Below are positions 20,649 through 31,408 of a stretch of 64,000 nucleotides of DNA, piece after piece. Numbering within the stretch: the stretch's first letter is position 1; each line of letters begins with the position of its first letter. The translations under genes and the position numbers were made by a program. Source of the stretch: Aquisalimonas sp. (GTDB taxonomy: Bacteria; Pseudomonadota; Gammaproteobacteria; Nitrococcales; Aquisalimonadaceae). The DNA lies in NCBI RefSeq assembly GCF_007120195.1, contig NZ_SKOG01000145.1, forward strand, positions 1-64,000, written 5' to 3'. The notes beneath the pieces are model-generated. The model saw only the letters and a program-made list of their open reading frames with translations. It was not told the origin of the DNA and did no database searches.

Positions 20649-21935
20649 TCACCCCCGCAGCTGCTGAAACACCTTCGCCGCCATATCCAGCGTCAGCTCA
20701 ATGACACCGTCGTCATGGGCGGTGGAGACGAAGCTCGCCTCGAACGCCGCCGGCGCCATATACACCCCGTACTCCAGCATGCCATGAAAGAAGCGCCCGT
20801 AACGCGCCGTGTCGCTGTCCACCACCTGCTGATAGGTCCGCACCGGGCCATCCTCCGTAAAGAACAGGCCCAGCATGCTGCCCATCTGGTTGACCTGGAG
20901 CGCAATCCCGGTCTGCCCTGCCCGTTCCCGCAACCCCTCGGCCAGGGTACGCGTGCTGGTTTCCAACGCCTCGAAGGTGCCCGGCCGCGAGAGCACTTCC
21001 AGGGTCTTCAGCCCCGCCGCCATGGCCACGGGATTCCCCGATAGCGTGCCGGCCTGATAGACCGGGCCCAGGGGGGACAACTGTTCCATGATCTCCCGGC
21101 GCCCACCGAACGCCCCGACGGGCATGCCGCCGCCGACAACCTTGCCGAGACAGGTCAGATCGGGCGTCACGCCGTACCGGGTCTGGGCGCCGCCCAGATG
21201 CACACGGAACCCGGACATGACCTCGTCGAAAATCAGGACGCTACCGTTGCGGGTGCAGTGCGCTCGAATGCCCTCAAGGAATTCCGCCTCCGCCGGTACC
21301 AGATTCATGTTGCCGGCAACGGGCTCCAGGATGACGGCCGCGATGCCGTCACCGTATGCCTGAAATGCCGCCTTCACGGAGTCCAGATCATTGTAAGTGA
21401 GCGTGATGGTGTCGGCGACCACCGCCGCCGGCACACCGGGCGAGGTGGGGTTGCCCAGGGTCAGCGCCCCGGAGCCGGCTTTCACCAGCAGTGCGTCCAC
21501 GTGGCCATGGTAGTTGCCCTGGAACTTGATCACCTTGTCACGGCCGGTATAGCCGCGCGCCAGGCGCAGGGCACTCATCGTCGCTTCCGTGCCGGAGCTG
21601 ACCATGCGCAGCATCTCCATGGACGGGACATGGGCCTTGATCTGCTGCGCCATGCGCGTCTCGGCCTCGGTCGGCGCACCGAAACTCAAGCCGTGCGCCG
21701 CGGCCTGCTGCACGGCCTCTACCACTTCCGGATGCGCATGCCCGAGGATCATGGGCCCCCAGGAGCCGACATAGTCGATGTAGCGCTGGTAGTCTTCGTC
21801 GTAGAGGTAAGGGCCCTGGGCGCGTCGCATGAATACCGGCGTGCCCCCGACACCGCGGAAGGCGCGCACCGGCGAGTTCACCCCCCCGGGAATGTGCTGG
21901 CTAGCGGCCGCAAACAGGGTCTCGGAGTGTTTCAT
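20649..21935 (-). CDS. hemL: Glutamate-1-semialdehyde 2,1-aminomutase
   Basis: [60 protein letters not shown]. Confidence 0.96.
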   Translation of the reverse strand: MKHSETLFAAASQHIPGGVNSPVRAFRGVGGTPVFMRRAQGPYLYDEDYQRYIDYVGSWGPMILGHAHPEVVEAVQQAAAHGLSFGAPTEAETRMAQQIKAHVPSMEMLRMVSSGTEATMSALRLARGYTGRDKVIKFQGNYHGHVDALLVKAGSGALTLGNPTSPGVPAAVVADTITLTYNDLDSVKAAFQAYGDGIAAVILEPVAGNMNLVPAEAEFLEGIRAHCTRNGSVLIFDEVMSGFRVHLGGAQTRYGVTPDLTCLGKVVGGGMPVGAFGGRREIMEQLSPLGPVYQAGTLSGNPVAMAAGLKTLEVLSRPGTFEALETSTRTLAEGLRERAGQTGIALQVNQMGSMLGLFFTEDGPVRTYQQVVDSDTARYGRFFHGMLEYGVYMAPAAFEASFVSTAHDDGVIELTLDMAAKVFQQLRG

Positions 21936-22055
21936 GGGCTTGTCTTCCTCCCGCGCTGCAGCATTAAACGGCGAATCATCGGACCCAGGTCAGCCGGCCC
22001 GCTTGCCAAGGGCAGGCGCCCCCGGGAGGTCAGTGTATCAGGCATCGGATCGGGC

Positions 22056-22694
22056 CTACGGTTCCCGCTGGTACAACGCCGCAATCCGGCAAGCCGCAAT
22101 CTGGGGATCCGCGGCGGCGAAGACACCGCTGATCACCGCCAGGGCATCGACCCCCAGCGTCACCAGCGGCGCCGCATTGTCCGGCGAAATGCCTCCGATG
22201 GCCACCACCGGCTGGGTATAACGGGAGACCGCCGTCGCCAACGCCTCCCAGCTCACGGGCGGCGCATGTGGTTTCGTGGGCGACGGGTACACGCGACCGA
22301 ATGCGAGGTAGTCGGCGCCGGCGGCCGCCAGTCGATCGGCCCGCTCCAGCGAGCCGTTACAGGAGACGCCGAGGAGCACCCCCCGCCCGAGTCGGGCGCG
22401 CGCGGCCGCGAGCGGGGCATCACCCGCTCCGAGGTGCACCGCCCCCGCCCCGATGTCAGCGGCCAGCGCCACGTCGTCGTTGACGACGAACAGCACATCG
22501 TAATCCCGGCACAACGCTTGCAACGCCGCCGCCTCTCGAGCGCGGAGGGCGAGGTCCCCACCCTTGTCGCGATATTGCAAGACGGCCGCACCACCACGGA
22601 GCACCGATTCCACACGGGCCAACAGATGATCGGGCGGCTGCAGCCTGGCGTCGGTGATCGCGTACAGCCCCCGGATGGCGCTCGCCTCTGCCAT
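22056..22694 (-). CDS. thiE: Thiamine-phosphate synthase
   Basis: LYAITDA, VLQYRDKGGD, VFVVNDDVALAADIGAGAVHLGAGDAPL, GADYLAFGRVYPSPTKPHAP. Confidence 0.93.
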   Translation of the reverse strand: MAEASAIRGLYAITDARLQPPDHLLARVESVLRGGAAVLQYRDKGGDLALRAREAAALQALCRDYDVLFVVNDDVALAADIGAGAVHLGAGDAPLAAARARLGRGVLLGVSCNGSLERADRLAAAGADYLAFGRVYPSPTKPHAPPVSWEALATAVSRYTQPVVAIGGISPDNAAPLVTLGVDALAVISGVFAAADPQIAACRIAALYQREP

Positions 22695-22794
22695 GGTTCA
22701 CCTCGCGCAGTGCCCTGCACCTCGCCCGGGATTGGAGCAAGATGCCGGACCGGGTAGAGTATGCGCCCCTCACCCAAGCATCAGGGCGACAGCA

Positions 22795-22965
22795 ATGGAA
22801 TACAAGTCTTACATGTGCGTGGTCTGTGGCTGGATCTACGAAGAAGAAGACGGCCTGCCCGAGGAGGGCATTGCAGCAGGCACGCGCTGGGAAGACATCC
22901 CCGAGAGCTTCACCTGCCCCGAGTGCGGTGCGGGCAAGGAAGACTTCGAGATGATCGAGATCTGA
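22795..22965 (+). CDS. Rubredoxin
   Basis: 56 aa: MCVVCGWIYEEEDGLPEEGIAAGTRWEDIPESFTCPECGAGKEDFEMIE, two CxxCG knuckles. Confidence 0.95.
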   Translation: MEYKSYMCVVCGWIYEEEDGLPEEGIAAGTRWEDIPESFTCPECGAGKEDFEMIEI

Positions 22966-23007
22966 CGCAACCCCAGACGAGCCTGGTCGGGGCACCGTTG
23001 AAGACCG

Positions 23008-24198
23008 TTAAGACATGACTCCGAGATACCAGGCGCTGCCAGCGCCGAGCGCGCCCAACACGGTCAGGAGTGCAGCAACCGCCGGCCAGTGGCTTCGCCG
23101 GCGCACCACCGCTTGTCGCGACCTCCTCTCCTGAACCCGCGGCTGACGGGGCACTGGTGCGCTCGCACCCGTCGAGCCCAAGCGCGCCTGCTGCAACTCA
23201 GCCTCAGCAACCACAGCCGGTTTTGGCCGCGACGCGGCCACGTGGCGGCGGTGCTCCTCGGCTTGTCGCCGATCCTCTGCTTCCACCTGCTGCTGCAAGC
23301 GCTCGAGTTTGTGCCGATCCAGCGAGGTATCGGCCTGAATCAGGCGGAACTCATCGGCGAGATCCGCATCGAAGGCAAACGGACTCCCGGCCCACGCATC
23401 GGCCTCGGCCGTGTTGCCACTCTCCGCAGCAGATGACGCCTGCGCGCCACTGAGCACCGCATTGGCTTCGCTGAGGTCCACCTGGACCGGGTTGCTGGTG
23501 CCGCCCGAGTGCCCAGTCCGGCCACGGCTGAAGGCAGGCCTGTTCGGGACCTGCGGCTCGGCCTGCATCGTGACGAGTTTTTCGGCGAGACTCACTGCGC
23601 GCTTATGGGCCTGCTGGCGCCCGCGCTCGGAGAGGTTCAGGGCTTTCTTCAGGGCCGTCACTTCCCCCAGCAACGCCGCCTGTCGATCCTCTTCGCCCGC
23701 CCCTTCCAGGCTCTGCATACTCCCCAGGGTCTCCTCCAGCTGCCTGGAGCGCTCCTGCTCCTGCGCCAGGCCACGCCGCGCCTCCGACAGCTCGGCTTCC
23801 ATGGCTGCGAGTTCCTCTTCGGCGCTCTGCCAGGCATCTCTGGCGGCGATCCGCGTCTGGGCCACCTGCTCCTCGGCATTCAGACGGGCCGAAGCCTCCA
23901 GTAGCTGATACTGCCGATCGAGCTCCTCGTGCCGTCGTCGCAGGCGTTCGGCCTGCTCCCGCACCTGGCGCAATTCGCTCTGGGTTCGCGCAAGCTCATC
24001 CTCCACTTCACGGCGACGGGCAACCTCCTGGGCATGAACCCGGAGCTGCTCACCCTGCACACGCTGCCGAGTCGTTTCCGTCTGGGCCCGATAGTAGGCA
24101 ACCTCCTCCTCCAGGCGTTGCTGCACGGCAGCCAGCTCCCGCTTCAGCCGCTCGACTTCAACTCCGGCGTCCTGACGCCGCGCTTCCCTTGCGCACAT
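23008..24198 (-). CDS. Long coiled-coil protein with single C-terminal transmembrane segment (hypothetical)
   Basis: Heptad-rich E/R/Q/L sequence over about 230 aa; C-terminal HWPAVAALLTVLGALGAGSAWYLGVMS. Confidence 0.7.
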   Translation of the reverse strand: MCAREARRQDAGVEVERLKRELAAVQQRLEEEVAYYRAQTETTRQRVQGEQLRVHAQEVARRREVEDELARTQSELRQVREQAERLRRRHEELDRQYQLLEASARLNAEEQVAQTRIAARDAWQSAEEELAAMEAELSEARRGLAQEQERSRQLEETLGSMQSLEGAGEEDRQAALLGEVTALKKALNLSERGRQQAHKRAVSLAEKLVTMQAEPQVPNRPAFSRGRTGHSGGTSNPVQVDLSEANAVLSGAQASSAAESGNTAEADAWAGSPFAFDADLADEFRLIQADTSLDRHKLERLQQQVEAEDRRQAEEHRRHVAASRPKPAVVAEAELQQARLGSTGASAPVPRQPRVQERRSRQAVVRRRSHWPAVAALLTVLGALGAGSAWYLGVMS

Positions 24199-24298
24199 AC
24201 GCCCTCCATTCGCCCGCGCGCGCCCACCCTGCTACCGGGCCGGCATCCACCAACCACCCAACGGGCGGCTGGGTGTTACACCCCACCAATTGCCGCCG

Positions 24299-25120
24299 TC
24301 AATACCCCGCCACGCCGAGGTCCAGCCCGGCGGGCACCTCGTTCAGTCGCTCAACGCCGGTTTGTACGCTGCCATCAGGACTTAGCACCAGCCAACGGTA
24401 TCCAGGCGGGCGTGGATCGATACGGAAGTCATCGCTTTGCGGCTGAAACTGAACACAGGTACTCGGGCTCGCCAGCAATCTGACGCTGCCCCGCCAGCTG
24501 TCAAACTCCTGGTGCACATGCCCCCAGATCAGCGCGCGCACCGGAGTGTGCCGGTCCAAGACCTCGAACAAGGCATCGGCATTATCGAGCCCGATCCGGT
24601 CGATCCAGCCACAGCCCACGGGCAACGGCTGGTGGTGCAGACACACCACCGCGTGCCGGTCCGGGTACGCAGCGAGGCATCTGTCCAGGCGCACAAGCCG
24701 CTCGGCGGACAGATGGCCGCCGGTGGTCCCCGGCACCGTGGAATCCAGCATGAGGAACAGCCAGTCCCCGGCAATGAAATGATCGCGGCGCTGCACCGGG
24801 CCGTTGCGGAATACGCGCGCCAGTCGCTCGGCATCGTCATGATTGCCGGGAATCACCAACCCCGGCACACCCAGCCCATCGAATTGCCGCTTCGCCTCCC
24901 GGTAGGCGGCATCCGTTTCCGTGGCACCGTCGTGAACCAGATCGCCAGTGAGCAATAGCAGGTCAGTACACGCGGCGCGCTGACGCACAGCATCGATGAC
25001 GGCGCGGCATGTCGCCTCCGTATCCACACCGGCCAACCGCCCGCTATCCCCATACAGGTGGGTGTCTGTGATTTGCAGAACCCGCAAGGGCCGACCCCGC
25101 GGCAAGTCCGTGGACTCCAT
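24299..25120 (-). CDS. cpdA: 3',5'-cyclic-AMP phosphodiesterase CpdA-like metallophosphoesterase
   Basis: LQITDTHLYGD, LLLTGDLVHDG, VIPGNHDD, CLHHQPLPVGCGWIDRIGLDNAD, WGHVHQEFD. Confidence 0.9.
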   Translation of the reverse strand: MESTDLPRGRPLRVLQITDTHLYGDSGRLAGVDTEATCRAVIDAVRQRAACTDLLLLTGDLVHDGATETDAAYREAKRQFDGLGVPGLVIPGNHDDAERLARVFRNGPVQRRDHFIAGDWLFLMLDSTVPGTTGGHLSAERLVRLDRCLAAYPDRHAVVCLHHQPLPVGCGWIDRIGLDNADALFEVLDRHTPVRALIWGHVHQEFDSWRGSVRLLASPSTCVQFQPQSDDFRIDPRPPGYRWLVLSPDGSVQTGVERLNEVPAGLDLGVAGY

Positions 25121-25268
25121 ACTGGAATTCGCTCTTGGATGCTGCCATGCGCTGAGATTGCTATCATGCTAGCTTCGCGCTGTTTCGGCTAGTTTTCTGC
25201 CGCAGCCGTCACATATCGCCTTCCCGGGCCAGACCGCGTGCGCCATTACCAGCGCCAAGTACCGTCAC

Positions 25269-25934
25269 ATGACCGAACAAACATTACAGCTGGATTCAAC
25301 GCTCCATGACTACCTGCTCTCAATCGTGCCGGCTGAGACCCAGGTCGAGCAACGGTTGTGCGCACGCACGGCTCAATACGAGGCGCCGCAGATGCGCATT
25401 GGCCTGGAGCAGGCACGCTTCATGCGCGTTCTGGCGCGTGCCATGGGTGTGCGCCGCGCGCTTGAGGTAGGCACCTTTACCGGCTATTCGGCACTGGCGG
25501 TTGCCCAGGCATTACCACCGGACGGACGGCTTATCACGCTGGACAAGGATCCGCACAGCACAGCCGACGCCCGCCGATTCTGGCAGGAGGCCGGCGTTGC
25601 CGATCGCATCGAGCTGCGGCTCGAAGACGCAGCCGACGGACTCAGGGCCTTGTTGGAAGAATACGGAACGGGAACGTTCGATTTCGCATTTCTCGACGCG
25701 GACAAGGAAAACTACACCGTCTATTATGAGCTTGCTCTGGAGCTGATTCGCCCGGGCGGCCTGATCGCCGTGGACAATGTCCTCTGGTCAGGCGCGGTGG
25801 CGGACCCCAACGACGACCGGCCCAGCACCCAGGCCCTGCGGCGTTTCAATCAACGCCTGGCGGAGGATCCACGGGTCGATGTCAGTGTGGTACCCATCGG
25901 CGATGGCGTCACACTGGCGGCCAAGCTCCCCTGA
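25269..25934 (+). CDS. Class I SAM-dependent O-methyltransferase (caffeoyl-CoA OMT-like family)
   Basis: ALEVGTFTGYSALAVAQALP, FDFAFLDADKENYTVYYELALELIRPGGLIAVDNVLWSGAV. Confidence 0.92.
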   Translation: MTEQTLQLDSTLHDYLLSIVPAETQVEQRLCARTAQYEAPQMRIGLEQARFMRVLARAMGVRRALEVGTFTGYSALAVAQALPPDGRLITLDKDPHSTADARRFWQEAGVADRIELRLEDAADGLRALLEEYGTGTFDFAFLDADKENYTVYYELALELIRPGGLIAVDNVLWSGAVADPNDDRPSTQALRRFNQRLAEDPRVDVSVVPIGDGVTLAAKLP

Positions 25935-25984
25935 CGCGCCTATGCGACGCTCGATGCCCCAGGCAGGATACAACTCAACGGGAG

Positions 25985-26455
25985 ATGACACGGATGCAAA
26001 AGCTGTTCATGGCGCTTATGGCCGCCATGCTCCTCACCGCGTGCGCCGGAACGGGTGCGCCTGGCGATTCCGAGCGATTCAAACAGGGCCGAGACGCCTA
26101 CCTGAGCGGTGATTACGGTGAGGCCTTCGAACGCCTGATCACAGAAGCCGACGCCGGCAACCCCGACGCCCAATACACGATCGGCTACATGTACTACGAG
26201 GGCCTGGGCGTCAGCCGTGACGAAGAGCGGGCGCTGAGCTGGATCCGCCGGGCTGCGGATAACGGCAGCCGCAAGGCGCTCGACGCCTTGGGGGAACTCG
26301 CGAGCATGGGCGGCAACCGACCGGGCTCCAGGACTGAACCGGCCGAGGCACCCCCCGAGGGCAAGCAACCACTGCCTTCCGACCCGGTGCCAGATGCAAC
26401 CGAGGAGGAGATCCGCGATGAGCTACCCCGGGAATTGACCGACGACGAGACCTAA
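25985..26455 (+). CDS. Sel1-repeat lipoprotein
   Basis: Lipobox LTACAG; ADAGNPDAQYTIGYMYYEGLGVSRDEERALSWIRRAADNGSRKALDALG. Confidence 0.85.
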   Translation: MTRMQKLFMALMAAMLLTACAGTGAPGDSERFKQGRDAYLSGDYGEAFERLITEADAGNPDAQYTIGYMYYEGLGVSRDEERALSWIRRAADNGSRKALDALGELASMGGNRPGSRTEPAEAPPEGKQPLPSDPVPDATEEEIRDELPRELTDDET

Positions 26456-26508
26456 GCCCATTGCCTGACCGCGCGGGATCGTCCCCGTTGCCTTGCGAAA
26501 ACGCCGAC

Positions 26509-27843
26509 CTACTCCCCGAGCCGCAGTGCCTTGATAAAAACCTGGGACCGGCGTTTCAGATTATACAGTGACTGTCGCTCCACCGGGAGATCCTGCAGCC
26601 GGGCAGGCTCGAATCCCCGCTCCCTGAACCAATGGGCAGTGCGCGTCGTCAGCACGAACAGGTGCTCCAGACCCCGCGTGCGGGCCTCCCGCTCCACATG
26701 GCGCAATAGCGTATCGCCCCGGTTGCCTCCTCGGTACTCGGGGTGGATGACGAAACATTCCAGCTCGGCCATGCCGGCGCTGCGATGGGGGGACAGCGCC
26801 GCGGTGGCGATAATCATGCCGTCACGTTCCACCACCAGGTAGTCACCAATGCGCGTCTCCAGTTCTTCCCGGGAGCGACGCACCAGCACCCCTTCGCGCT
26901 CCAGCGGCTCGATCAACCGCAGAATCCCCCCCACATCGTCCGCGGTGGCGGGTCGCAGCGATTCAAACGGATCACCGGCGACCAGCGTGCCGACGCCGTC
27001 GCGGGTAAACAGCTCCAGCAGCAGCCCGCCGTCGCGCTCGCGATTAACCAGATGTACGCGTTGCACGCCCTGGCGACACGCACGCACCGCCGCATCCAAA
27101 AGGCGCAGCCGTGCGGTACCGTCGCATTGCCTCCGCAAGGCCTCCAGGTGCCATCCGGCCTCTTGGAGGTCCAACTCGCGGATCAACTCGCCGGCCTCGT
27201 CGAGCAGCACGTCGCCGTCGGTGAGATAAAGCAGCTTGTCCGCCGCGAGCGCGGTGGCCGAACACAACGCCACGTCCTCGGCGACCAGATTGAACACCTC
27301 CCCCGTGGGGGAGCACCCCAGGGGCAGGACGAGCACGATATTACCGGCGGCGAGGCGCTCGCGAATGGCAGTGGTGTCTATGCGGCGGACTTCACCCGTG
27401 TGCTGGTAGTCGACGCCGTCGCGCACGCCGAGTGGTTTGGCCGTGACGAAATTTCCGGAGGCGACGCGCAAGCGGAACCCAGCCATGGGCGAATTGGCCA
27501 GGCCCATGGACAGCAGTGCCTCGATTTCTACCCGCAGGGCGCCCACGGCTTCCTTGACCGCCTCGAGCGCCGCGGCGTCGGTAATGCGGTAGTCACCGTG
27601 GTAGCGCAGCTCCACGTTTCGCAGCCGCAGGCGTTCCTCAATCTGAGGCCGGGCACCCGGCACCAGCACCACGCGAACGCCGAGGCTGTTGAGCAGGGCG
27701 ATATCCTGCAGGAGCGCCGCCGCCCGCTCGCCTCGCAAGGCACCGCCGCCGACACTGACCACCATTGTGCGTCCGCGGTGGGCGTTGATGTACGGCGAGC
27801 TGCGCCGGAACCACTGGACGAAGGCAGCAGTGTCACGCGCCAT
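26509..27843 (-). CDS. argA: Amino-acid N-acetyltransferase (N-acetylglutamate synthase)
   Basis: AAK-like N-terminus (VVSVGGGAL, NSLGVRVVLVPGARPQI) and C-terminal GNAT (ELECFVIHPEYRGGNRGDTLLRHVE). Confidence 0.94.
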   Translation of the reverse strand: MARDTAAFVQWFRRSSPYINAHRGRTMVVSVGGGALRGERAAALLQDIALLNSLGVRVVLVPGARPQIEERLRLRNVELRYHGDYRITDAAALEAVKEAVGALRVEIEALLSMGLANSPMAGFRLRVASGNFVTAKPLGVRDGVDYQHTGEVRRIDTTAIRERLAAGNIVLVLPLGCSPTGEVFNLVAEDVALCSATALAADKLLYLTDGDVLLDEAGELIRELDLQEAGWHLEALRRQCDGTARLRLLDAAVRACRQGVQRVHLVNRERDGGLLLELFTRDGVGTLVAGDPFESLRPATADDVGGILRLIEPLEREGVLVRRSREELETRIGDYLVVERDGMIIATAALSPHRSAGMAELECFVIHPEYRGGNRGDTLLRHVEREARTRGLEHLFVLTTRTAHWFRERGFEPARLQDLPVERQSLYNLKRRSQVFIKALRLGE

Positions 27844-29011
27844 GCGCCTGGCCTCCGCCAGCGACGCAAAAGCGGCGAATCAGCTGGCGCAGCAATTCCA
27901 CCGTCGGCTGCAGCCGGTCCACGTCAAGATACTCATTCGGCTGGTGCGCCTGATCGATATCTCCTGGCCCGAGTACCACCACATCCATACCCAACTCGCT
28001 GAAATACGGCCCTTCGGTCCCGAACGCCACGGCCCGTGACCGCGCGCCGGTCATCTCCTCGGCGGCCTGTACGATGGCCGCGTCAACCGGCGTTTCCATG
28101 GGGGGCAGTCCCGGGAACAGCGATTCCATCTCCACATCCAGCCCGGTTTCCCCGAGGACGCGGGGCAGGCGTTGCGCCAGGATGCCCCGCAGCTCCTCTA
28201 GACTCATGCCGGGCAAGGGTCGGATGTCGATATGCAGCTCGCAGTGCGCACAGATCCGGTTCGGATTGTCGCCACCGTGGATATAGCCCAGATTGAGCGT
28301 GGGCACGGGCACCTGGAAGCGCTTGTCGACGTTGCGCGACTGCAGCTGCTGACGCCAGGCCAGCACGTCGTTCAGCACCCGGTGCATCCCCTCCAGCGCG
28401 CTATTGCCAAGGGCCGGGTCACTGGAATGCCCGGAATGCCCCCGCACCCGGATCGCCTCCATCATCATGCCCTTGTGCAGATGGACCGGCTGCAAACCGG
28501 TCGGCTCACCGATCACGGCGTGACGGCCCAGGCGACGCTCGGCATCCACCAACGCCTTGGCGCCGGTCATACCACTCTCCTCGTCAGCGGTTGCCAGCAC
28601 CACCAGGGGTTGCTGCAAATCCTCCGGGCGCAGGTCCCGCACCGCCTCTACGATCAAGCCCAGGAAGGACTTCATATCCGCCGTGCCCAACCCGTAAAGC
28701 CGCCCAGCACGCGCGGTCAGTAAGAAAGGGTCCGTCTGCCAGCCTGTCTCGTCGTAGGGCACCGTGTCGGTGTGACCGGCAAGCACCAGACCGCCCTCAC
28801 CGCGGCCCAGAGTGGCGATGAGATTCGCCTTTGTCTGCTCGCCCGGCACGGGCTGGATCTCAACACCGAACCCGAGACCATCCAGCCATTCCGCGAGGCG
28901 ATCAACCACCGCCCGATTCCCCTGGTCCAGCATCGGGTTGACGCTGCTCACCGATGGCAAGGCGATGAGCTCCTCGAGCATCTGCATGAGCCTGGGCGGC
29001 TGTTGTGACAT
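27833..29011 (-). CDS. argE: Acetylornithine deacetylase
   Basis: LVLAGHTDTVPYDETGWQTDPF, YGLGTADMKSFLGL, ATADEESGMTGA, IGEPTGLQPV; overlaps argA. Confidence 0.93.
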   Translation of the reverse strand: MSQQPPRLMQMLEELIALPSVSSVNPMLDQGNRAVVDRLAEWLDGLGFGVEIQPVPGEQTKANLIATLGRGEGGLVLAGHTDTVPYDETGWQTDPFLLTARAGRLYGLGTADMKSFLGLIVEAVRDLRPEDLQQPLVVLATADEESGMTGAKALVDAERRLGRHAVIGEPTGLQPVHLHKGMMMEAIRVRGHSGHSSDPALGNSALEGMHRVLNDVLAWRQQLQSRNVDKRFQVPVPTLNLGYIHGGDNPNRICAHCELHIDIRPLPGMSLEELRGILAQRLPRVLGETGLDVEMESLFPGLPPMETPVDAAIVQAAEEMTGARSRAVAFGTEGPYFSELGMDVVVLGPGDIDQAHQPNEYLDVDRLQPTVELLRQLIRRFCVAGGGQAHGA

Positions 29012-29210
29012 GGGCGAATCTCCCGTTCTATTGCCCGATCTGGAGCGGCGCCAGAGCTAGCGACGCCGGACCTCCCCACCCCGGAAGGACGAGCGGCCTG
29101 GCACCAATGTTCAGGGCGTCGGCTTCAAGGATGGATTCTGGATAAACGCACGCCGGGGGGCAAACCGGTGAATACGGACGATCCGCGGCCCGATGCCGTC
29201 TAGCGTCCCG

Positions 29211-29936
29211 CTAGAGTCGACCGCTGCTCCAGCTGGATCGTCGACGCCAGCGCAGTCGCGGCAGGATCAGACCGGCGAAGATCCCCGCCGCCAGCACCGA
29301 CGCGCCGGCCACGAACCAGCGTTGGTCGTCGCGCTCGCGCAAGCGCTCACGCTCGTGCTCGAGATCCTGAATCGTGCGCTGCAAATCGATGACCTGCTTT
29401 TTAAGGTCCTCATTTTCCTGGTAGAGATCCAGACCCTGTTCGGCCTGCTCGATCCGCTGCTCAAGGGTCTCGCGCTCAGCCACGGAGGTGGCAAGTCGGC
29501 CCTCCAGCTCGTCGACGCGCTCACGGGCCTCGGCGAGACTTGTCTCCAGTTCCCGATTGTCGCTCTGGACATTCTCCAGCGCGCTCTCAGCGCGACTGAG
29601 CCGGGCACGGGCACTGGGCTGATCCGAGAGCAGGCGTGTCAACACCCAGCCCTCAAGTCCATTGTCCAACCGGACTTGGGTCCAGCCCGAGTCCTCACCC
29701 AGTACCTCCACGGGCGTGCCTGCGGGAACCATGCGCTGTATACGATACTGGTTACCCGGACCGCTACGCAGATCCAGGGCCAGCTCGTCGCTGATGTACC
29801 GCTCTTGAGCCATGGCGCCACCGCAGAGCAGCCAAACCATCAGAGCGACAATGGCGCAACATTTCGCAGCAACAGACACGAACCAGTCTCCAGTCAGGGG
29901 CAGGTCATTGCGGGCCGAGAATTTTAGCGCCAGCAC
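29211..29936 (-). CDS. SH3-domain/coiled-coil protein with C-terminal TM (TIGR04211 family)
   Basis: Signal peptide, ISDELALDLRSGPGNQYRIQRMVPAGTPVEVL SH3 domain, coiled coil, TM WFVAGASVLAAGIFAGLILP. Confidence 0.85.
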   Translation of the reverse strand: MLALKFSARNDLPLTGDWFVSVAAKCCAIVALMVWLLCGGAMAQERYISDELALDLRSGPGNQYRIQRMVPAGTPVEVLGEDSGWTQVRLDNGLEGWVLTRLLSDQPSARARLSRAESALENVQSDNRELETSLAEARERVDELEGRLATSVAERETLEQRIEQAEQGLDLYQENEDLKKQVIDLQRTIQDLEHERERLRERDDQRWFVAGASVLAAGIFAGLILPRLRWRRRSSWSSGRL

Positions 29937-30100
29937 CCGGATTCACAAGGGGCGCGGGCACACTGCGGAACCCATGGCGGATGTCAGCATAGCAGCATAC
30001 GCCGGCACCCCCCAGGCCCTCCGACCAGCAAGGCCCTAAGGCGTACCCGCTTGCTGTGCTGTTAGACTCTCGAGCCTGACCAGCCAGGGGGAAGCGGCCC

Positions 30101-31312
30101 ATGACCCAGACACCTTCACCCTTGTTCATGAAACGCGGCGAGGAGCGTCGCCTCCGGGCGGGGCATCTCTGGGTGTTCAGCAACGAGATCGACCGTGCAC
30201 GCTCCCCGCTCAAGGCGTTCACGCCAGGCGACCAAGTCATCCTGCGCGACCACAGCGGCCGCGCACTGGGAAGCGCCTACGTCAACCCGAACTCGCTGCT
30301 GTGCGCGCGCCTGATCAGCCGTGATGCCGAGCGGAACCTGGACACGTCATTGCTGGTGCACCGCCTCAACATGGCCCTGGCGCTGCGCGAGCGGCATTTC
30401 CCCACACCCCATTACCGCCTGGTGCACGGCGACGGCGACGGGCTCTCGGGACTGGCGATCGACCGTTACGGCGACACCTGCGTGGTCCAGCCCAATACCG
30501 CCGGCATGGACCGGGCCCAGGAGGCGATCGTGGACGCCCTGCAACGGGTGGTTCGTCCGGCACATATCCTGATCCGCGGCGACAGCCCCGTGCGCGGCCT
30601 GGAAGGCCTTGATCCCCGCGTGGAATGGGTGGGCGGCAACGGCCCCGATGAGTTGGACATCGTCGAGAACGACCTTGCCTTCCAGGTACCCGCCACCTCC
30701 GGGCAGAAAACCGGCTGGTACTTCGACCACCGGGCCAACCGCGCCCGTCTTGCCCCCCACGTCGCCGGGGGGCGCGTACTGGACGTATTCAGCTACGCCG
30801 GCGCCTGGGGCCTGCAGGCCCTGGCCGCTGGCGCGCGGCAACTGACCGCCGTTGACAGCGCCTCCCAGGCCCTGGACGCGCTGGCGACCAACGCCAAGCG
30901 CAACGGACTGGCCGAGCAGGTAACCGCCATCGAAGGCGATGCCTTCGAAGCGCTCCGCGCCCTGCGGCAGGAAGGCGAACGCTTCAACACCGTCATCCTG
31001 GACCCGCCGGCCTTCGTCAAGCGCAAAAAAGACCTAAAGGCCGGGCTGGCGGGCTATCGGCGCCTCAATCAGCTCGCCCTACAGGTCCTGGAGAAAGACG
31101 GCACCCTGATCACCGCCTCCTGCTCCGCCCACGTGGAGGAGAGCGCCTTGCTCAAAGAAGTTCTCGCCGCGTCCCGCCACGTCGACCGTTCTCTGCAGCT
31201 CGTCGAGCGCGGCGGCCAAGCGCCCGACCACCCGGAACATCCAGCCATTCCGGAGACTCGATACCTGAAAGCCTTTTTCATGCGCGTGGCCCCGGCATGG
31301 AGTACGCCGTAG
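30101..31312 (+). CDS. rlmI: 23S rRNA m5C methyltransferase, RlmI family
   Basis: N-terminal PUA-like region (RLRAGHLWVFSNEID), GWYFDHRANR, VLDVFSYAGAWGLQA, ILDPPAFVKRKKDL. Confidence 0.93.
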   Translation: MTQTPSPLFMKRGEERRLRAGHLWVFSNEIDRARSPLKAFTPGDQVILRDHSGRALGSAYVNPNSLLCARLISRDAERNLDTSLLVHRLNMALALRERHFPTPHYRLVHGDGDGLSGLAIDRYGDTCVVQPNTAGMDRAQEAIVDALQRVVRPAHILIRGDSPVRGLEGLDPRVEWVGGNGPDELDIVENDLAFQVPATSGQKTGWYFDHRANRARLAPHVAGGRVLDVFSYAGAWGLQALAAGARQLTAVDSASQALDALATNAKRNGLAEQVTAIEGDAFEALRALRQEGERFNTVILDPPAFVKRKKDLKAGLAGYRRLNQLALQVLEKDGTLITASCSAHVEESALLKEVLAASRHVDRSLQLVERGGQAPDHPEHPAIPETRYLKAFFMRVAPAWSTP

Positions 31313-31408
31313 TCTTGCTAACAGCACACGCTCCCCCATTGGACACACGGCCCACGGCCCTCGATGAGGACGTGCGGAGTTCCGATTGCATAGGTACCAT
31401 CGCAAATC

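Noticed and set aside
21198-22757. 519-aa plus-strand ORF opposite hemL/thiE
   Set aside because: Spans two convincing minus-strand genes and the gap between them; no coding signature.
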